The notes beneath the pieces are model-generated. The model had not been told where the DNA came from. It did not search any database and saw only the letters and a program-made list of their open reading frames with translations. Below are positions 39,408-49,734 of a DNA stretch of 64,000 bases, piece by piece. Each line of letters begins with the position of its first letter. Position 1 is the first letter of the stretch. The position numbers were made by a program, and so were the translations under genes. The DNA is from Zonotrichia leucophrys gambelii (Eukaryota > Chordata > Aves > Passeriformes > Passerellidae), in the NCBI RefSeq assembly GCF_028769735.1, contig NC_088178.1, positions 7,568,001 to 7,632,000 of the forward strand. Reading direction: 5' to 3'.

Positions 39408-40722
39408 ATGATCAAGTCCTTCAAGCAAACATTTCTGTCCCTGGACCTGCAGTCCCCTCGCTGGAGCTCAGCAGAGGCAATGGTAACTGCAACAATACTT
39501 GTGTACTGATTTGGAAAAAGTAGCTCCTAATCTCTGTCATCACCCAGCTCATGGTGGCTGTGCCTTTTGCTGCCTTTCAGGCCAAGGACTATGAACTGCG
39601 TCAGTACGAGACAGCCAAGTGGGTCAGCACGGTCATCAGGGGGGAAAGCCAGAAGGAAGCAATGCGCCAGGGCTTCTGGAAACTCTTCCACTACCTCCAG
39701 GGAAAGAATGAAAAAGGTAGGACAAGCTGGTTTTCAATGAAAATAATTACAAGTAGTTAATGAACACAAATAATGAACAATAGAGGGGCTGGGAGATGCA
39801 GCTTAGACATCTGGTTTTCCTTTCCTCTAGAAATGAAGATTGATATGACTGTGCCAGTGACCTGCCTGGTGAAATCAGGCTGCACAGACTTCAAGATCTC
39901 TTTCTTTGTGCCATTTGAACACCAGGACTGTCCCCCCCAGCCCACTGACTCCGATGTGTTCATTGAGGAACGGAAGGCAGCAGCTCTCTTTGTCCGGTGA
40001 GCAGAACAGCACAGCTGACACCACGAGAACCCGGGCAGTACCTGCCCTCATTCAAGTGCAGGCTACACTTGCTTAAGACATGATTAAATATGGATAGACC
40101 CTGCTGTTCAGTTTTAATTGCTAAAACCCAGCCCTTAGGCAATCTTATGCTTGGGTGTCTTAGCATAAAGACAAGTGACCAAGTTGTGAAACATTGTTTT
40201 AGAAGGCACTTGAAAATTGCATTGAGTTTCATAGAGATGCAGCCTCCAGAATAATCTTCTGAAGACAGTTTGTTTTACAGATTATCTAAACCACTCTCCC
40301 AGCTCTTTATTTGTAGTCCTGAACTGCCACAGAATACATAGGGCAGCTGGTACTTAGGTGCTTGTTTAAAGTGTTACCTTAAAAAACAAGGACCCATGCT
40401 GCTTGACTGCTAGTTTGGCATGGGTAACTACTAACTACAACCTGCAGCACAAGTGCTCGAACTTGCTTTGTAAGTCTGAGTAATCTGTCTGTGAAAATAA
40501 AGCCAGGGCCTTGAGCCAAAACATCTCCCTTTTCTAACTTTTACCAGGTCCTTTGGTGGATTTGCCTCCCCAGAGAAGTATGCTGAGGAAGCTGATGCCT
40601 TGGCCAGAACCTTAAGAAACAGAGGCCAACCATTCCACGAAGACTTCTTTTATACTGCAGGCTATGACAGTCCCTTCAAGCTCTTCAACAGGCATAATGA
40701 AGTGTGGTATTTTAAAAAGTAA
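39408..40722 (+). CDS. SOUL / heme-binding protein family gene (HEBP2-like)
   Basis: Small soluble protein of the SOUL family, whose members bind heme or porphyrins. Four coding exons join in frame: 39408-39482, 39581-39716, 39831-39996, 40548-40722, giving 183 residues, close to the ~190-205 of HEBP1/HEBP2. Family features are YELRQYETAKWV at the start of the barrel, the M-KIDMTVPV strand, VFIEERKA, SFGGFAS and the GYDSPFKLFNRHNEVW C-terminal block. The start codon is the first ATG in the first coding exon; that exon ends exactly in ATG at the donor. No signal peptide or membrane segment is visible. It faces GAS5 tail to tail. It may be the ortholog of the chicken retina/pineal SOUL protein, but I cannot separate HEBP1, HEBP2 and SOUL paralogs from sequence alone, so no symbol is given. 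No canonical AATAAA is seen before the GAS5 end. Confidence 0.88.
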
Positions 40723-41639
40723 CACAATGGGAGAATATTAAGTGGCTACTAACCAGCTCTGGATGAAAACAAACCTTATTATTGGCTTTTTAGTGCAGAA
40801 GAGTTTTAGTTCACATGTGGACACTGTCCAAATATATTTTCTCTAGGATGAAGTACTTTTCTGGATAAAAACATTTTAAAATGTAATTCAAAATCATACC
40901 AGATGGAGTGGGTGGGAAACATAACAAATTTACTCCTCCTATTGAAAGATTTTAAGCCCCACTAATAATGTGAAAATAATCCTGCTGAATTTCAAGTATG
41001 TAGTTTATTTCTCATTAGAAGTGCTACAGCAGTAGTTGAAGTGTTATGGAAAGGGAGTTCTTCATAACTGACTTTTCTCTCATTGACATCACCCCTGAGA
41101 CCAGGGAGGAATTTAACTGAATTTTTCAGAAAAGCAAGCTTCCCTTAAGGAGCATTAGAAAGCAGAAACATAATGGCAGGCCTTAGTGATTTTTAAACAG
41201 TAACTGTTTTTAATTAGCATTATGAAAATCTCCCACCTCACCAACTTTTCCCCCCTAAAGACCAAGTGTTGTGCTGTTTAAATCCACAACACTTGGAAAA
41301 GGGTTACCAAGTCCAAGCTGTACACTTGTTCTGAGAAGATCTGCACCTGAACAAGGAATACCAGGATTACTGGCAGACTACTACTTTAGTAGCAAATATA
41401 CAAGTTTAGCTCTCTCCTTAAAACACTTGAAAGAAATACTCATTAACTTATTTAGCTTTCTCAAAAATATGGTGACTTGCAGCCTGCACACCAGCAGTAT
41501 TTGACACCTCAGTTAAGACACTTGCAGGACTAGCATCTAGCCCTTTTTAGTCCCTGCTCTAAATTAAGCATTTTGAATTTAAATATAGCAGCCTGAGGTA
41601 CTTTGCATCAAGCTGTTCCAGCCAGAAATGAGGTCACAA
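40723..41639. other. 3' UTR and intergenic space between SOUL-like gene and GAS5
   Basis: Contains the 3' UTR of the SOUL-like gene, end undefined, and the gap to the convergent GAS5 terminus. AT-rich; no repeat or conserved element recognised. Confidence 0.5.
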
Positions 41640-41661
41640 CACCAGGTAGAGTTTACAGATT

Positions 41662-41667
41662 TTTATT
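41662..41667 (-). terminator. GAS5 polyadenylation signal (AATAAA)
   Basis: Minus-strand AATAAA about 100 bases into the last predicted exon. It sets the GAS5 end near 41645. Confidence 0.65.
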
Positions 41668-41827
41668 CACTCCAATCAACATCAGGCAAACATTACCAGT
41701 GAGGTAAAAACACATTGGCTTTTTTAATGCTGTTCATGCAAGTGTAACCCATTCATCCAATCTTCCACCTATTAAGACAGACAGAAGAACCATTATAAGG
41801 TACCAAACCAGCACAACACACTTGATG

Positions 41828-41901
41828 GGAACATCTCAGACCTTAGGATTTCATCTCTGTTCAGTGAGAGAGTTCAAGCTAAGGTTATCATCACTTGTTC
41901 C
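41828..41901 (-). ncRNA. SNORD81: Box C/D snoRNA SNORD81
   Basis: Stem GGAACA/TGTTCC, box C GTGATGA (41888-41894), D' CTGA (41861-41864) and D CTGA (41836-41839). The guide CTTGAACTCTCTCACTGA is that of U81. It sits in the last GAS5 intron, as in mammals. Confidence 0.92.
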
Positions 41902-42038
41902 AACAAATACATTATTACTGCTCTTACACTCACCTTCTCAATTCTTCATATGCTAGTTTCAGAGCTGCCTCTCCACCTAAATCAAGAAAACACAGTTAGC
42001 ATATGCAGCAGCACAACTGCTAAAAGCTCCAAAACAGT

Positions 42039-42123
42039 TTTGTAACCTCAGACAGAAGTGGAACGGAAAGGGTGATATCACAGGAACTCATTTGGCAGAA
42101 TCAATTTCATCAGTGGCTACAAA
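42039..42123 (-). ncRNA. SNORD47: Box C/D snoRNA SNORD47
   Basis: Stem TTTGTA/TACAAA, box C CTGATGA (42107-42113), box D CTGA (42048-42051). It contains CTGCCAAATGAGTTCCTGTG and the guide CCGTTCCACTT characteristic of U47. It ends 63 nt before the next exon. Confidence 0.9.
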
Positions 42124-42923
42124 TATTTCCAGAAGTTTTTAGTACAATTCACCTGTTCTGTGGACTTACCCAGTGAGGCCGCAGACACAGCACAGTCCCT
42201 TCCTGAGGAAGAAAGAAATACTTTCAGAATAACAGACAGCAGCACTAAATGCAAAGTTTATCTATTTATTTCTATTCACTAAACTTTTACCTAAAAGGAA
42301 ACTGACTTTTAGTTGGGTATCTCAAATTCAATTTACAACACCCAAAGAGGATACACACAGCTTACAAATGCTAACTTAACTGGAAATACAGAATTCTTAA
42401 CATTGGAAGAATCAGGGAAAGTAAAAAGCTACTAATTTGATTTGTGACACTGCCTCTCTGAACAATGTTGTATTTCATTATTTTAAGTACCTAAAATACA
42501 AGTCCCATGGCTTCAATTTTTAAAGTGTTTGGAGTGTTCCACTTTGTTTGAAAACAAGTTTGTACAGCAATAATCTAGAACTTGAGCTACATTTGAGTAG
42601 AGCCAATATAAAGATTACTAGTAACAACTCTGCAAAGTGACAGCCACAGACAATGTTTTTATTTCAATTCCAGAGTGCAGTGTTACATTAGTGCCCAGAG
42701 AACAGCCAGAAAAACCAGGTATCTTAAAGGACTAATTTTAGGCACCACTATTTAGGCATTGAGCACAAAGACAATACTGCAGGAATTATTAAATCCCATG
42801 TATTCTACACTTACCTCAGGCATATTTATCTTGGCTCTCAAACTCCATGCAAGCATCACCCTGTAAAGAAGGGAAATTGTACTAGCACACCTTTGGCAGT
42901 GGTTTGAACAAGTGTCAATGTGG

Positions 42924-43001
42924 GTACTGTTTCAGCACAAGAGTTCTCCTCAGCCTCTTTCAGAGAGATTCCCATTGTTTAGAATTCATCACAAACAGTA
43001 C
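42924..43001 (-). ncRNA. SNORD79: Box C/D snoRNA SNORD79
   Basis: Nine-base terminal stem GTACTGTTT/AAACAGTAC, box C GTGATGA, D' after the guide AATGGGAATCTCTCTGA, and terminal CTGA at 42932-42935. The stem and guide agree with U79. It ends 64 nt before the exon at 42815-42860. Confidence 0.88.
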
Positions 43002-43668
43002 ATGCCAAGAGTAGCTTAATGGTTTATCTTTGTGACAAACCCTTTAAAGGGGGATCTGACCTCAGCCCCAACCACATCTTCATTCACATCACCAGAAGAG
43101 CTCTGATCTAGCCATTGAGATAAACAATTTAACACCTAAGCATTCAAGATCAGTGCCACTCCCTGAAACTGCCTATTCAATTTAAACAGCAAGAAGTTTA
43201 GTAGCAGGTACTGCTATTGTCCTGCATTTATTTAGCCCAGAATGTGTGGCAACCTGGTAGCACAGAGCTTTTCTCATTGAGTAGGAATTCAAGAAGTCCA
43301 TACCAGTTACACATTTAAAATGGTCACCACTATTTTTTTTTAGTTACACTAAGCAGTAATTTTGAGATATGCAGCACCTTGGGGGAGTGAATCCTGCAGG
43401 CTGCTGGAAAATCCAGCTTTTTTACCTGAAAAGGTAATAAACTCAAGAACCCTGCTTAATGCTGCAGCCAGCCCTGTAACACCCAGGATCTAGTAAATTC
43501 CTCATTCCCTGTATCACACAGTTCTGACAGTCACACTCATGTGTTTCTAACTTACTTTTGCTGGCAGCACTCTCAGCTCCATCACTTCCCAGCTCCATCA
43601 CACCTGGATCAAAGCAAACCATTAGCACAGTACAGAAACAAGCACAGAAGGAAAAACCCAAGTCAGGT

Positions 43669-43741
43669 GCCTGCAGTCAGATAGAGCTAATTACAGACCT
43701 CCATGATTGAAGTCAAGGCAGTCACATCTCATCACACAGGC
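43669..43741 (-). ncRNA. SNORD44: Box C/D snoRNA SNORD44
   Basis: Stem GCCTG/CAGGC, box C GTGATGA (43729-43735) and box D CTGA (43677-43680). The 3' block GGTCTGTAATTAGCTCTATCTGA matches U44, which guides methylation of 18S rRNA. It ends 66 nt before the next exon. Confidence 0.92.
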
Positions 43742-44134
43742 AGCTCACACTGTCAGCCCTGTGCAGCCCTGCTAGGCTGCTTATGGGCAAGAGGGCAAAC
43801 ACTTAAATAGTGCCATCAGAGCAAATTCAAGAGGAGCTCACTGTGATAGTTTAGTGCACACCAGCCTGTCAAGACTGGGCTCCAGCCAGCAGCTCCCCTT
43901 TAAAAGATCCTCTTGTTTTGGCTGAGATGCATGCCACAGCCAATGGGCCCCATGCCCCCTAGCTGACAAGCAGTTAAAAACTTAACTTATGGGCCTATGT
44001 TGAAATTCCAACATTTAGGAAGTAAAAAAAAGTACTTACCTCAAAATGAGAAACATTTGCAAGCCTGCAAAGAAAAATCTGCTATTAGCCGAGGTCCAGC
44101 AGGAAGTTACAGTATTAAGAACAGCTTGAGTGAA

Positions 44135-44205
44135 CTACTGTATCAGGGTTTGATTGATTCCTCCTCATGGGGATCAGAGACCTGATTCAACATCATTTAC
44201 AGTAG
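44135..44205 (-). ncRNA. Box C/D snoRNA, not assigned to a known family
   Basis: Perfect 8-bp terminal stem (CTACTGTA/TACAGTAG), box C AATGATGT, D' CTGA (about 44173-44176), C' ATGAGGA, and box D CTGA (44143-44146). It ends 71 nt before the next GAS5 exon. The presumed guides are the bases before D (GAATCAATCAAACC) and before D' (GAATCAGGTCT). The box C region resembles SNORD78, but the guides do not, and SNORD78 follows rather than precedes SNORD44 in mammals. Confidence 0.8.
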
Positions 44206-44978
44206 GCTGCAACACTCCTATCTCCCCCTTGTGAAGGCAGGTTGTAATAAAGCCATTTCCCAGCACTCTTCAATACTGAGATGTTCATTCCTCACCTCAC
44301 CAATGCTGAAATTGCAGGAAGGAGCAAACCTTGCAACTGCAGAGTTCAGTGATGTGAGGTTTGTGTAACCAAGCTGGGCATGTGAAGGGTAACTATTCTG
44401 GACACTGAAGTCACAGTAACATAGCATTCACCATTTAGTTTCAACAGGAAAATTCTAGAGATCATTAACACCACAATTACTTGATGCTTTTACTGTGAAA
44501 TACAGGAAGCTAAAAGCACACTTACAGTACTAATTTTTGCCTCTCACTTTTTAAGAAGAAAACGAATTTGCAAGCATCTCTAAAAGCAAACTCTCAAATG
44601 CAGCACAGACAAAAGTAGCATCCATGTAAAAAATGAATTTTAAGTAATCACCTTTAATTAGGAAGGCCTTGTCTTCACCAACATCAGTAACAGGTGAAAT
44701 GGTTTCTCACACAAAAGGCATGGGGCCCATCTGTCAAGGGTAGCCTGCAAAGCAACAAGAAACTTTTAGAACCTGGAGCACCAACACCTGATTAACCTTA
44801 TTCTGCTATGTTTTGTGCTTGACTTCACAACCACATCCTACTCTTTCTATTATTCATCTTACTACTTTTTTATTGTTTAACCTACTTACTAGTCTCCTGA
44901 GATAAATGTAGAGAAAAACCAAAAGTGTATCCCCTTCAGCTTCCCACATGATTTGTCTGAACTTGCCTAAGCTACAGA

Positions 44979-45061
44979 GGCTGCATCAGAAATTGGCGAA
45001 AGACAGGAACTGTGATCATCACAGGTCATCTGCTGAACTATGCACTCATCACACAGCAGCC
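44979..45061 (-). ncRNA. Box C/D snoRNA, second SNORD77/80-type copy
   Basis: Terminal stem GGCTGC/GCAGCC, box C GTGATGA (45046-45052), a C' GTGATGA and box D CTGA (44986-44989). It shares the GCATAGTTCAGCAGA guide with the snoRNA in the preceding intron and has a related CTTTCGCC tail. This looks like a tandem intronic duplicate of the 77/80 family, which is known to target the same 28S rRNA site. Confidence 0.82.
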
Positions 45062-45229
45062 TTTGCACACAGCAGGGATTAAATGAGTTCTCAGATGTCA
45101 GCAGCGCAGTACTTACCTTGTGACAGCTTATAGTTCAATCTCCCAGTGCCTGCAAGAACAGAAAACAAAGTCAGATCCCTTCACCCTTTGTGCCCAAAGC
45201 CCACAGCCCCTGCTGGGAGATCCCAAGAG

Positions 45230-45308
45230 CCAGATACATCAGATAGGGGCGAAGCACTTGTTCATCACAGGATATTCTGCTGAACTATGCAGTCATCACT
45301 GTATCTGC
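45230..45308 (-). ncRNA. SNORD80: Box C/D snoRNA, SNORD80-like
   Basis: Perfect terminal stem CAGATAC/GTATCTG, box C GTGATGA (45293-45299), C' GTGATGA (about 45262-45268) and box D CTGA (45239-45242). The guide GCATAGTTCAGCAGA and the tail CTTCGCCCCTATCTGATG resemble U80. Its place in the intron series is that of mammalian SNORD77, so the orthology call is uncertain. Confidence 0.82.
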
Positions 45309-45640
45309 TCTGCAACCACAGCACCAAGCAATCCCCTCTTGGGACTGCTGTGACAAGGACATTTCCCCAATTAAAAAAGAAATATTTACAAGTTTGAATA
45401 CTAGCAAGTATAGATGGCTCCTGGTCTTAGTGGAAATGAACCATAAAACACATGCCATCCTTCTTACTGCAGTGTTTGAACAGCTCTGTGGAAGAAACCA
45501 CAACAGGAAGTACGTATTTCTTACCAGGGGATGATGTTTCTTCTGCATCCCTCTGAAGTGCAGGGTTCAAATCCTAGAAGTAAAACACTTGTCAACAGTC
45601 TGTTCAGCAGTCAAAACATCGAGGGGAATTTGAAGCTGCT

Positions 45641-45724
45641 GTGCCTCAGAAAACTTTTATGGTGGTAAAAGTGTTCATCACTCTCTTGGTCAAGAGTAGC
45701 AAATAAGTGTCATCACTGTGGCAC
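45641..45724 (-). ncRNA. SNORD76: Box C/D snoRNA SNORD76
   Basis: Terminal stem GTGCC/GGCAC, box C GTGATGA (45710-45716), C' GTGATGA (about 45675-45681) and box D CTGA (45646-45649). The TTATTTGCTACTCTTGA block agrees with U76. It is in the third GAS5 intron, 68 nt before the next exon. Confidence 0.88.
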
Positions 45725-45948
45725 CAGAGGGAGAGCTTTACTCAAGGAATTCAGCTGACAGCATCAGAGCAGCAGATGCTGTCTAGACAAACACTAAGCA
45801 TAACTTTAAATTAAATTTTTAAGAATAATTTTTTTACCTTGGAAAGAAGTAGTATTAGGTCTCCACATTTGGGGACGGATCTGAAAGAGATAAAAGAGTT
45901 AGATGGAGATGTTTGCAGAACTAGGGATCTTCTCTGGCAACCACATTG

Positions 45949-46021
45949 GAAAGCCTCAGCATGGAGTTTTCAGAAATCACTTCTGTCCACTACTCTTATA
46001 CTGAAACCATCACAGGCTTTG
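45949..46021 (-). ncRNA. SNORD75: Box C/D snoRNA SNORD75
   Basis: Terminal stem AAAGCC/GGCTTT encloses box C (TGTGATGG form) and box D CTGA (45956-45959). The AGTGGACAGAAGTGATTTCTGA block matches U75 closely. It ends 69 nt before the next GAS5 exon. Confidence 0.88.
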
Positions 46022-46766
46022 GGATTTACTCAGTATCAATCCCCATAGTTAACAATTTTCTACAACGTACTCCAGTTTTCCCAAAACATTATTTACAGCT
46101 GTGAACAAAGAAACAGCAGTAAGGAAAAAAGGCCCTGGGGGTACTCTTGCACTCTGCTTACAGAATGAGCAGTAGCTCATCAACAGGAGCCTCATAAACA
46201 TTCTCCAGGACAAGTAAACAGGTGACTTTTCCCAGCAGAGAAGTGAGGCCTGCCCGAGACACTGCAGGCAAGGCCTGAATTACAACTCTGACACTGCAAT
46301 TCCCTGATACAGCAGTACCCCAGTCTAGCTGGTGTACACAAACCCAACATCTGTTAATTTTAACTCTGTATTTCAGAAGCAATATTTACCTGCACTGAAG
46401 CCACAGGAAGGAAGAACATAGCTGATACATGTAGAACTGAAAACAAGAAATCATATTAGTTTTTCTTTATCCAAAAATGATGCAATATTCACAAATATTA
46501 CTTTGAAAAATCCAAGCAACACCCAAAATACTTTGAGTCTTATGATTTCCCCTGATGCAATCTAAATGTTGGCTCTTTAAAGGACTGAGGTCACAAAAGA
46601 TAATTGCTATTTTAGTATTTTTAAGCAGGATGGGATCATTAAGCTACTTCGTTTCCTACAAAAGCAATTCTGGTGTATTATCACTGGGGCAGGCATGAAC
46701 TCTGGCTGCTTCAAAGGCCCAGTGGTGTCCAGCCTTCCCGGATAAGGCCATCAGAACTATCCCATG

Positions 46767-46838
46767 CCCAGCTCAGATATGTTGGCATTCATCACCCTCT
46801 CAGATGTCCCTACCAACATAGTTCTCATCACGTGCTGA
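46767..46838 (-). ncRNA. SNORD74: Box C/D snoRNA SNORD74
   Basis: Minus-strand box C GTGATGA (46825-46831), internal CTGA (46800-46803), internal GTGATGA-like C' and terminal CTGA (46773-46776). The guide TTGGTAGGGACATCTGA matches the U74 guide as I recall it. It lies in the first GAS5 intron, as in mammals, and directs 2'-O-methylation of 28S rRNA (known of the family). Confidence 0.92.
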
Positions 46839-47576
46839 GCATATAGAAGCGAAGTGAGCCACTTCTCTTCAAATGTGCTGAGTCAGGACCCACAAGGACC
46901 ACAGAGTTTAACTCTCAGACTCGCACAGGCCAAGAGTCACCGATGTGCCTGAGAGCACCCTGCCAATGTTTCCCAAAGCCCAGCAGGGCCGGGGCTGTAA
47001 AGGGAGCCCTTAACCCGCCCTTAACCCTCCTACATGCAAACACATCCCAGCTGTACGGGACCCTGAATCCTTCCATAACGCTACCGCTGCTCTTTGCACA
47101 ACTTTCCCATTTATCTGCAAAAACAAGCTCCTTAGAGCCCAGCTCAGTTAAAAAACCCAAATCCACAAAAAGCGGAGACCTATCGCTTGTGTTTGCAGCA
47201 AACACGTGATCCCGCCATATTGCACGGCCCCATCCCATGCACAGCAGCCTGGTAGGCCAGAGCCCGGAACTCAACGCCTGAGGCCTTGCACTGCCCCGGT
47301 ATTCCCCCAAACCCGTGTGGGCTCCACAGGGCCTCCCTTGTGCATGCCCAGGGCCGCCATGAGGCGGAGGTCCCGGCGGTCTAGGCCGCGACCAGGCCCG
47401 GCCGCGCAATCCACCTCAATCCTCCTTCGCCACCTCCCATCCGCGCCCAGGCCGCACTCGCGGAGCTCCTTGGCCGCCCCCCGGAGCGGCACCGGCGCAC
47501 CCCGAGCGCGGAATCGCCCCCACTCACCGGCAGGGCCCCAGAGGGACACGGAACCCTCATGGCCGCGGGAGCGGAA

Positions 47577-48060
47577 AAGGGAGAACAGTCGGAGGACGTA
47601 CCTTATATAGCACAGGTCACGTGGTGCGGCCGCGGCCACACCCAGCGGGGCGCGGCCCACGGGCAGGGGCGGGCCGGGGGCGTACGGTCCGCACGGCGTT
47701 TCCTTCCGGGGCGCGGCCCGCGCTGGCGCGTTTCGGTTCCGGGCCGGCGCTGCGGGCCCTTCCCACCCCCGGCAGGTGAGGCTGGGCCGGGAGGGGCGGG
47801 CGGAGCCGCTCGGGGCCCCGGAGCGGCAGGGGCGCGGCCGCCGCCCCGCGGGAGCCAGGCCGGGAGGGGCGGGGGCTGGGGGAGGCCGGTCCCGCCCGCC
47901 CCGCGCAGCCCCGGTGCGCGGCCGCGGCTGTCACGGTGAGGAGGAGCCGCGGGCCCCGCCTGGGGAGGGTCGGGAGCGCCGGGGCCGGGACAGCGGGCTC
48001 CGGGAGCCTGGTGCTGAGGGAGGGCGGCGGACGGGCCGGGAGCCGCCGCCGCCTGTCCCA
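47577..48060. promoter_or_regulatory. Shared GAS5/ZBTB37 CpG-island promoter
   Basis: On the GAS5 side there is a minus-strand CTATATAAGG TATA box at about 47601-47610, an E-box CACGTG at 47618-47623 and a downstream pyrimidine run (CTCCCTTTTCC) fitting a 5'TOP start near 47575. Dense CpG continues to ~48060 on the ZBTB37 side without a TATA box. A GGCAG/GTGAGG junction near 47776 could be the donor of the ZBTB37 first exon. Confidence 0.75.
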
Positions 48061-48144
48061 GCTCAGAGTTGTGTTTGGGCTCGGAGTTGTCGGAGTCCCG
48101 TTGGAACGTGCAGGCGGCCCAAGGGGTTTGTTGGGAAGGAATTG

Positions 48145-48335
48145 TTACCGGTGAGCGTGGGGAGGCTCTGGCACAGAGAAGCTGGGGCTGCCCCTGGATC
48201 CCTGGCGGTGTCCAAGGCCAGCTTGGATGGGGCTTGGAGCACCCTGGGACAGTGGAAGGTGTCCCTGCCCATGGCAGGGGTGAAACGGATGAGCTTTGAA
48301 GTCCCTTCCAACCCAAACCACTCTGGGATTCTAAG
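48145..48335 (+). mobile_element. CR1 LINE 3' fragment
   Basis: Blocks GAGGCTCTGGCACAGAGAAGC, GCTTGGATGGGGCTTGGAGC, AGTGGAAGGTGTCCCTGCCC and CCCTTCCAACCCAAACCACTC are in CR1 order, in the first ZBTB37 intron. Confidence 0.9.
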
Positions 48336-48339
48336 TATG

Positions 48340-48612
48340 CCTCTCTGGGACCAGGGACAGGAGCCATGGAACGGCTGGAGTTCTGTCAGGGGAGGTTTAG
48401 TCTGGATCTCAGGGAAAGGCTCTCCCCCAGAGGGTGCTGGCACTGCGCAGGCTCCCCGGGGAATGGGCACAGCCCCAAGGCTGCCAGAGCTCCAGGAGGG
48501 TTTGGACAATGCTGTCAGGCACAGGGTGGGATAGTTAAGCTATAGTTAAGGGCCAGGAGTTGGACTCAGTGATCCTTGTGGGTCCCTTCCAGCTCAGGAT
48601 AGTCTCTGAAGT
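48340..48612 (+). mobile_element. CR1 LINE 3' fragment, different subfamily
   Basis: Its GGCCAGGAGTTGGACTCAGTG and GATCCTTGTGGGTCCCTTCC tail and GGAGGTTTAGTCTGGATCTC block differ from the neighbouring CR1. The two insertions lie head to tail, almost touching. Confidence 0.85.
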
Positions 48613-49734
48613 TGCCCAGTCATGGTAAATCTCAGCCCAAAAGCTGAGAGTTTTCAGTGCAGCTTCCAGGGTGACATCATCTGCTGGGTGGTCTGTCTCT
48701 GCTTCTTCCCTGATGGATCTGGAATTCCACCCACTCCTGGTCGCTGCCTCACAGGCTGGAGGGCATTTGCTGAGCTAAGTCTGAGTCTCAGCTGGTGACA
48801 CTTGGTATTACAAAGAGCAGTGTCTCAGTGTGTGCCCTGTGCTGACTCAGCTCAGCCTGCACCTAAAGGTGGCTGGAGGTGATGGACTTCCCAGAGCAGG
48901 CAGGAATCAGGATGTCATTGCCCTGGGGCTGAGGTGCAGGAGCTCTGAGAGATTCCCTTACTCAGAGGGGCAGAAATCAGCCTCTGACAGAGTAGTTTGA
49001 ACCAAAAGACAGATTCCCTCTCCCCAGCCTCTGAGTGGGTCATAATGTGCAGGTTCCTTGGCACTGGGTGAGCAGGGTTCTGTGGGTTATAACGAGTAGA
49101 TGGATTTTCCCTGCCTCTGGAGCAGGAGCTCACAGATAATTTGTTGGGGTCTCTGGGGAGCAGCTGCCTTCTCACCACAGCCATACCCAGCCATGCTCAG
49201 CAGTTAAGGGCTGATGATTTTTTTTGCCCTTCTATTTCTGTATATCCCAATCTCAGCCTCTGCCTCCCTCTTGCCTCCCTGGGTGCTCGTGGCCTTGGCA
49301 GGGGTGTTTCACCCTTGCCTTCCTTGAGAGTGTACTCTGAGGCCTATTGCTTTAGGAACAGCTGTTTTGGGAAGATGGTGAGCTAATCCTGCTGCTAGAT
49401 CCTCCAGCAGAACCAAGAATGACAAAGCTTGATGTTCACAACTGCTCTTGGGAGAGCCCAATTCCTCTGCACTTCATTTTTTCTTTCTTTTTACCTCCTA
49501 AAGGGGAAGGGGGCAACAAGTTTTCTTCTTACTACATCAGAAGAAAAAAAGAAGGCAGCAGCCCCATTTCCTTCCCACTGCATGTAACTCACAGCACTCC
49601 AGGTAAGATGTTGGGTTTTCTATTTCCCCTTGTTCTGTGCAGTTGGTGTTCTGCTCCCAATGCTGTGTTGGCACAGAGCTGTGCACTGTGGTTTCTGATT
49701 TTTGTGGGATTTGTTGCTTTCTCCGAAAGATAGG

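Larger units (their letters stand above)
41640..47577 (-). ncRNA. GAS5: GAS5, snoRNA host gene
   Basis: Spliced 5'TOP-type non-coding gene whose introns carry box C/D snoRNAs. It is identified by the snoRNA content and by its divergent partner ZBTB37, as in mammals. Small exons predicted from GT-AG signals, 5' to 3': ~47528-47577, 46390-46436, 45838-45880, 45525-45573, 45117-45149, possibly 44890-44896, 44652-44744, 44040-44064, 43556-43603, 42815-42860, 42170-42202, 41934-41976, and a last exon ending near 41645 (begins 41768). Most snoRNAs end 60-83 nt before the next 3' splice site, the spacing expected for intronic C/D snoRNAs, which supports the exon calls. No conserved reading frame is evident. 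The exon after SNORD74 is less certain because its spacing is long (~330 nt). The longest intron without a detected snoRNA is 42203-42814. Confidence 0.92.

Noticed and set aside
43062..43104. Possible SNORD78: GGTGATGT followed by CTGAGG on the minus strand
   Set aside because: Only ~40 bases separate the boxes, there is no terminal stem, and the SNORD78 guide is absent.
45551..45577. Perfect tRNA B-box-like GGTTCAAATCC on the plus strand
   Set aside because: No A-box or cloverleaf at the right distance; it lies in a predicted GAS5 exon on the other strand.
47559..48534. Overlapping long open frames on both strands at the GAS5/ZBTB37 island
   Set aside because: Composition artefact; part of the frame runs into CR1 sequence.
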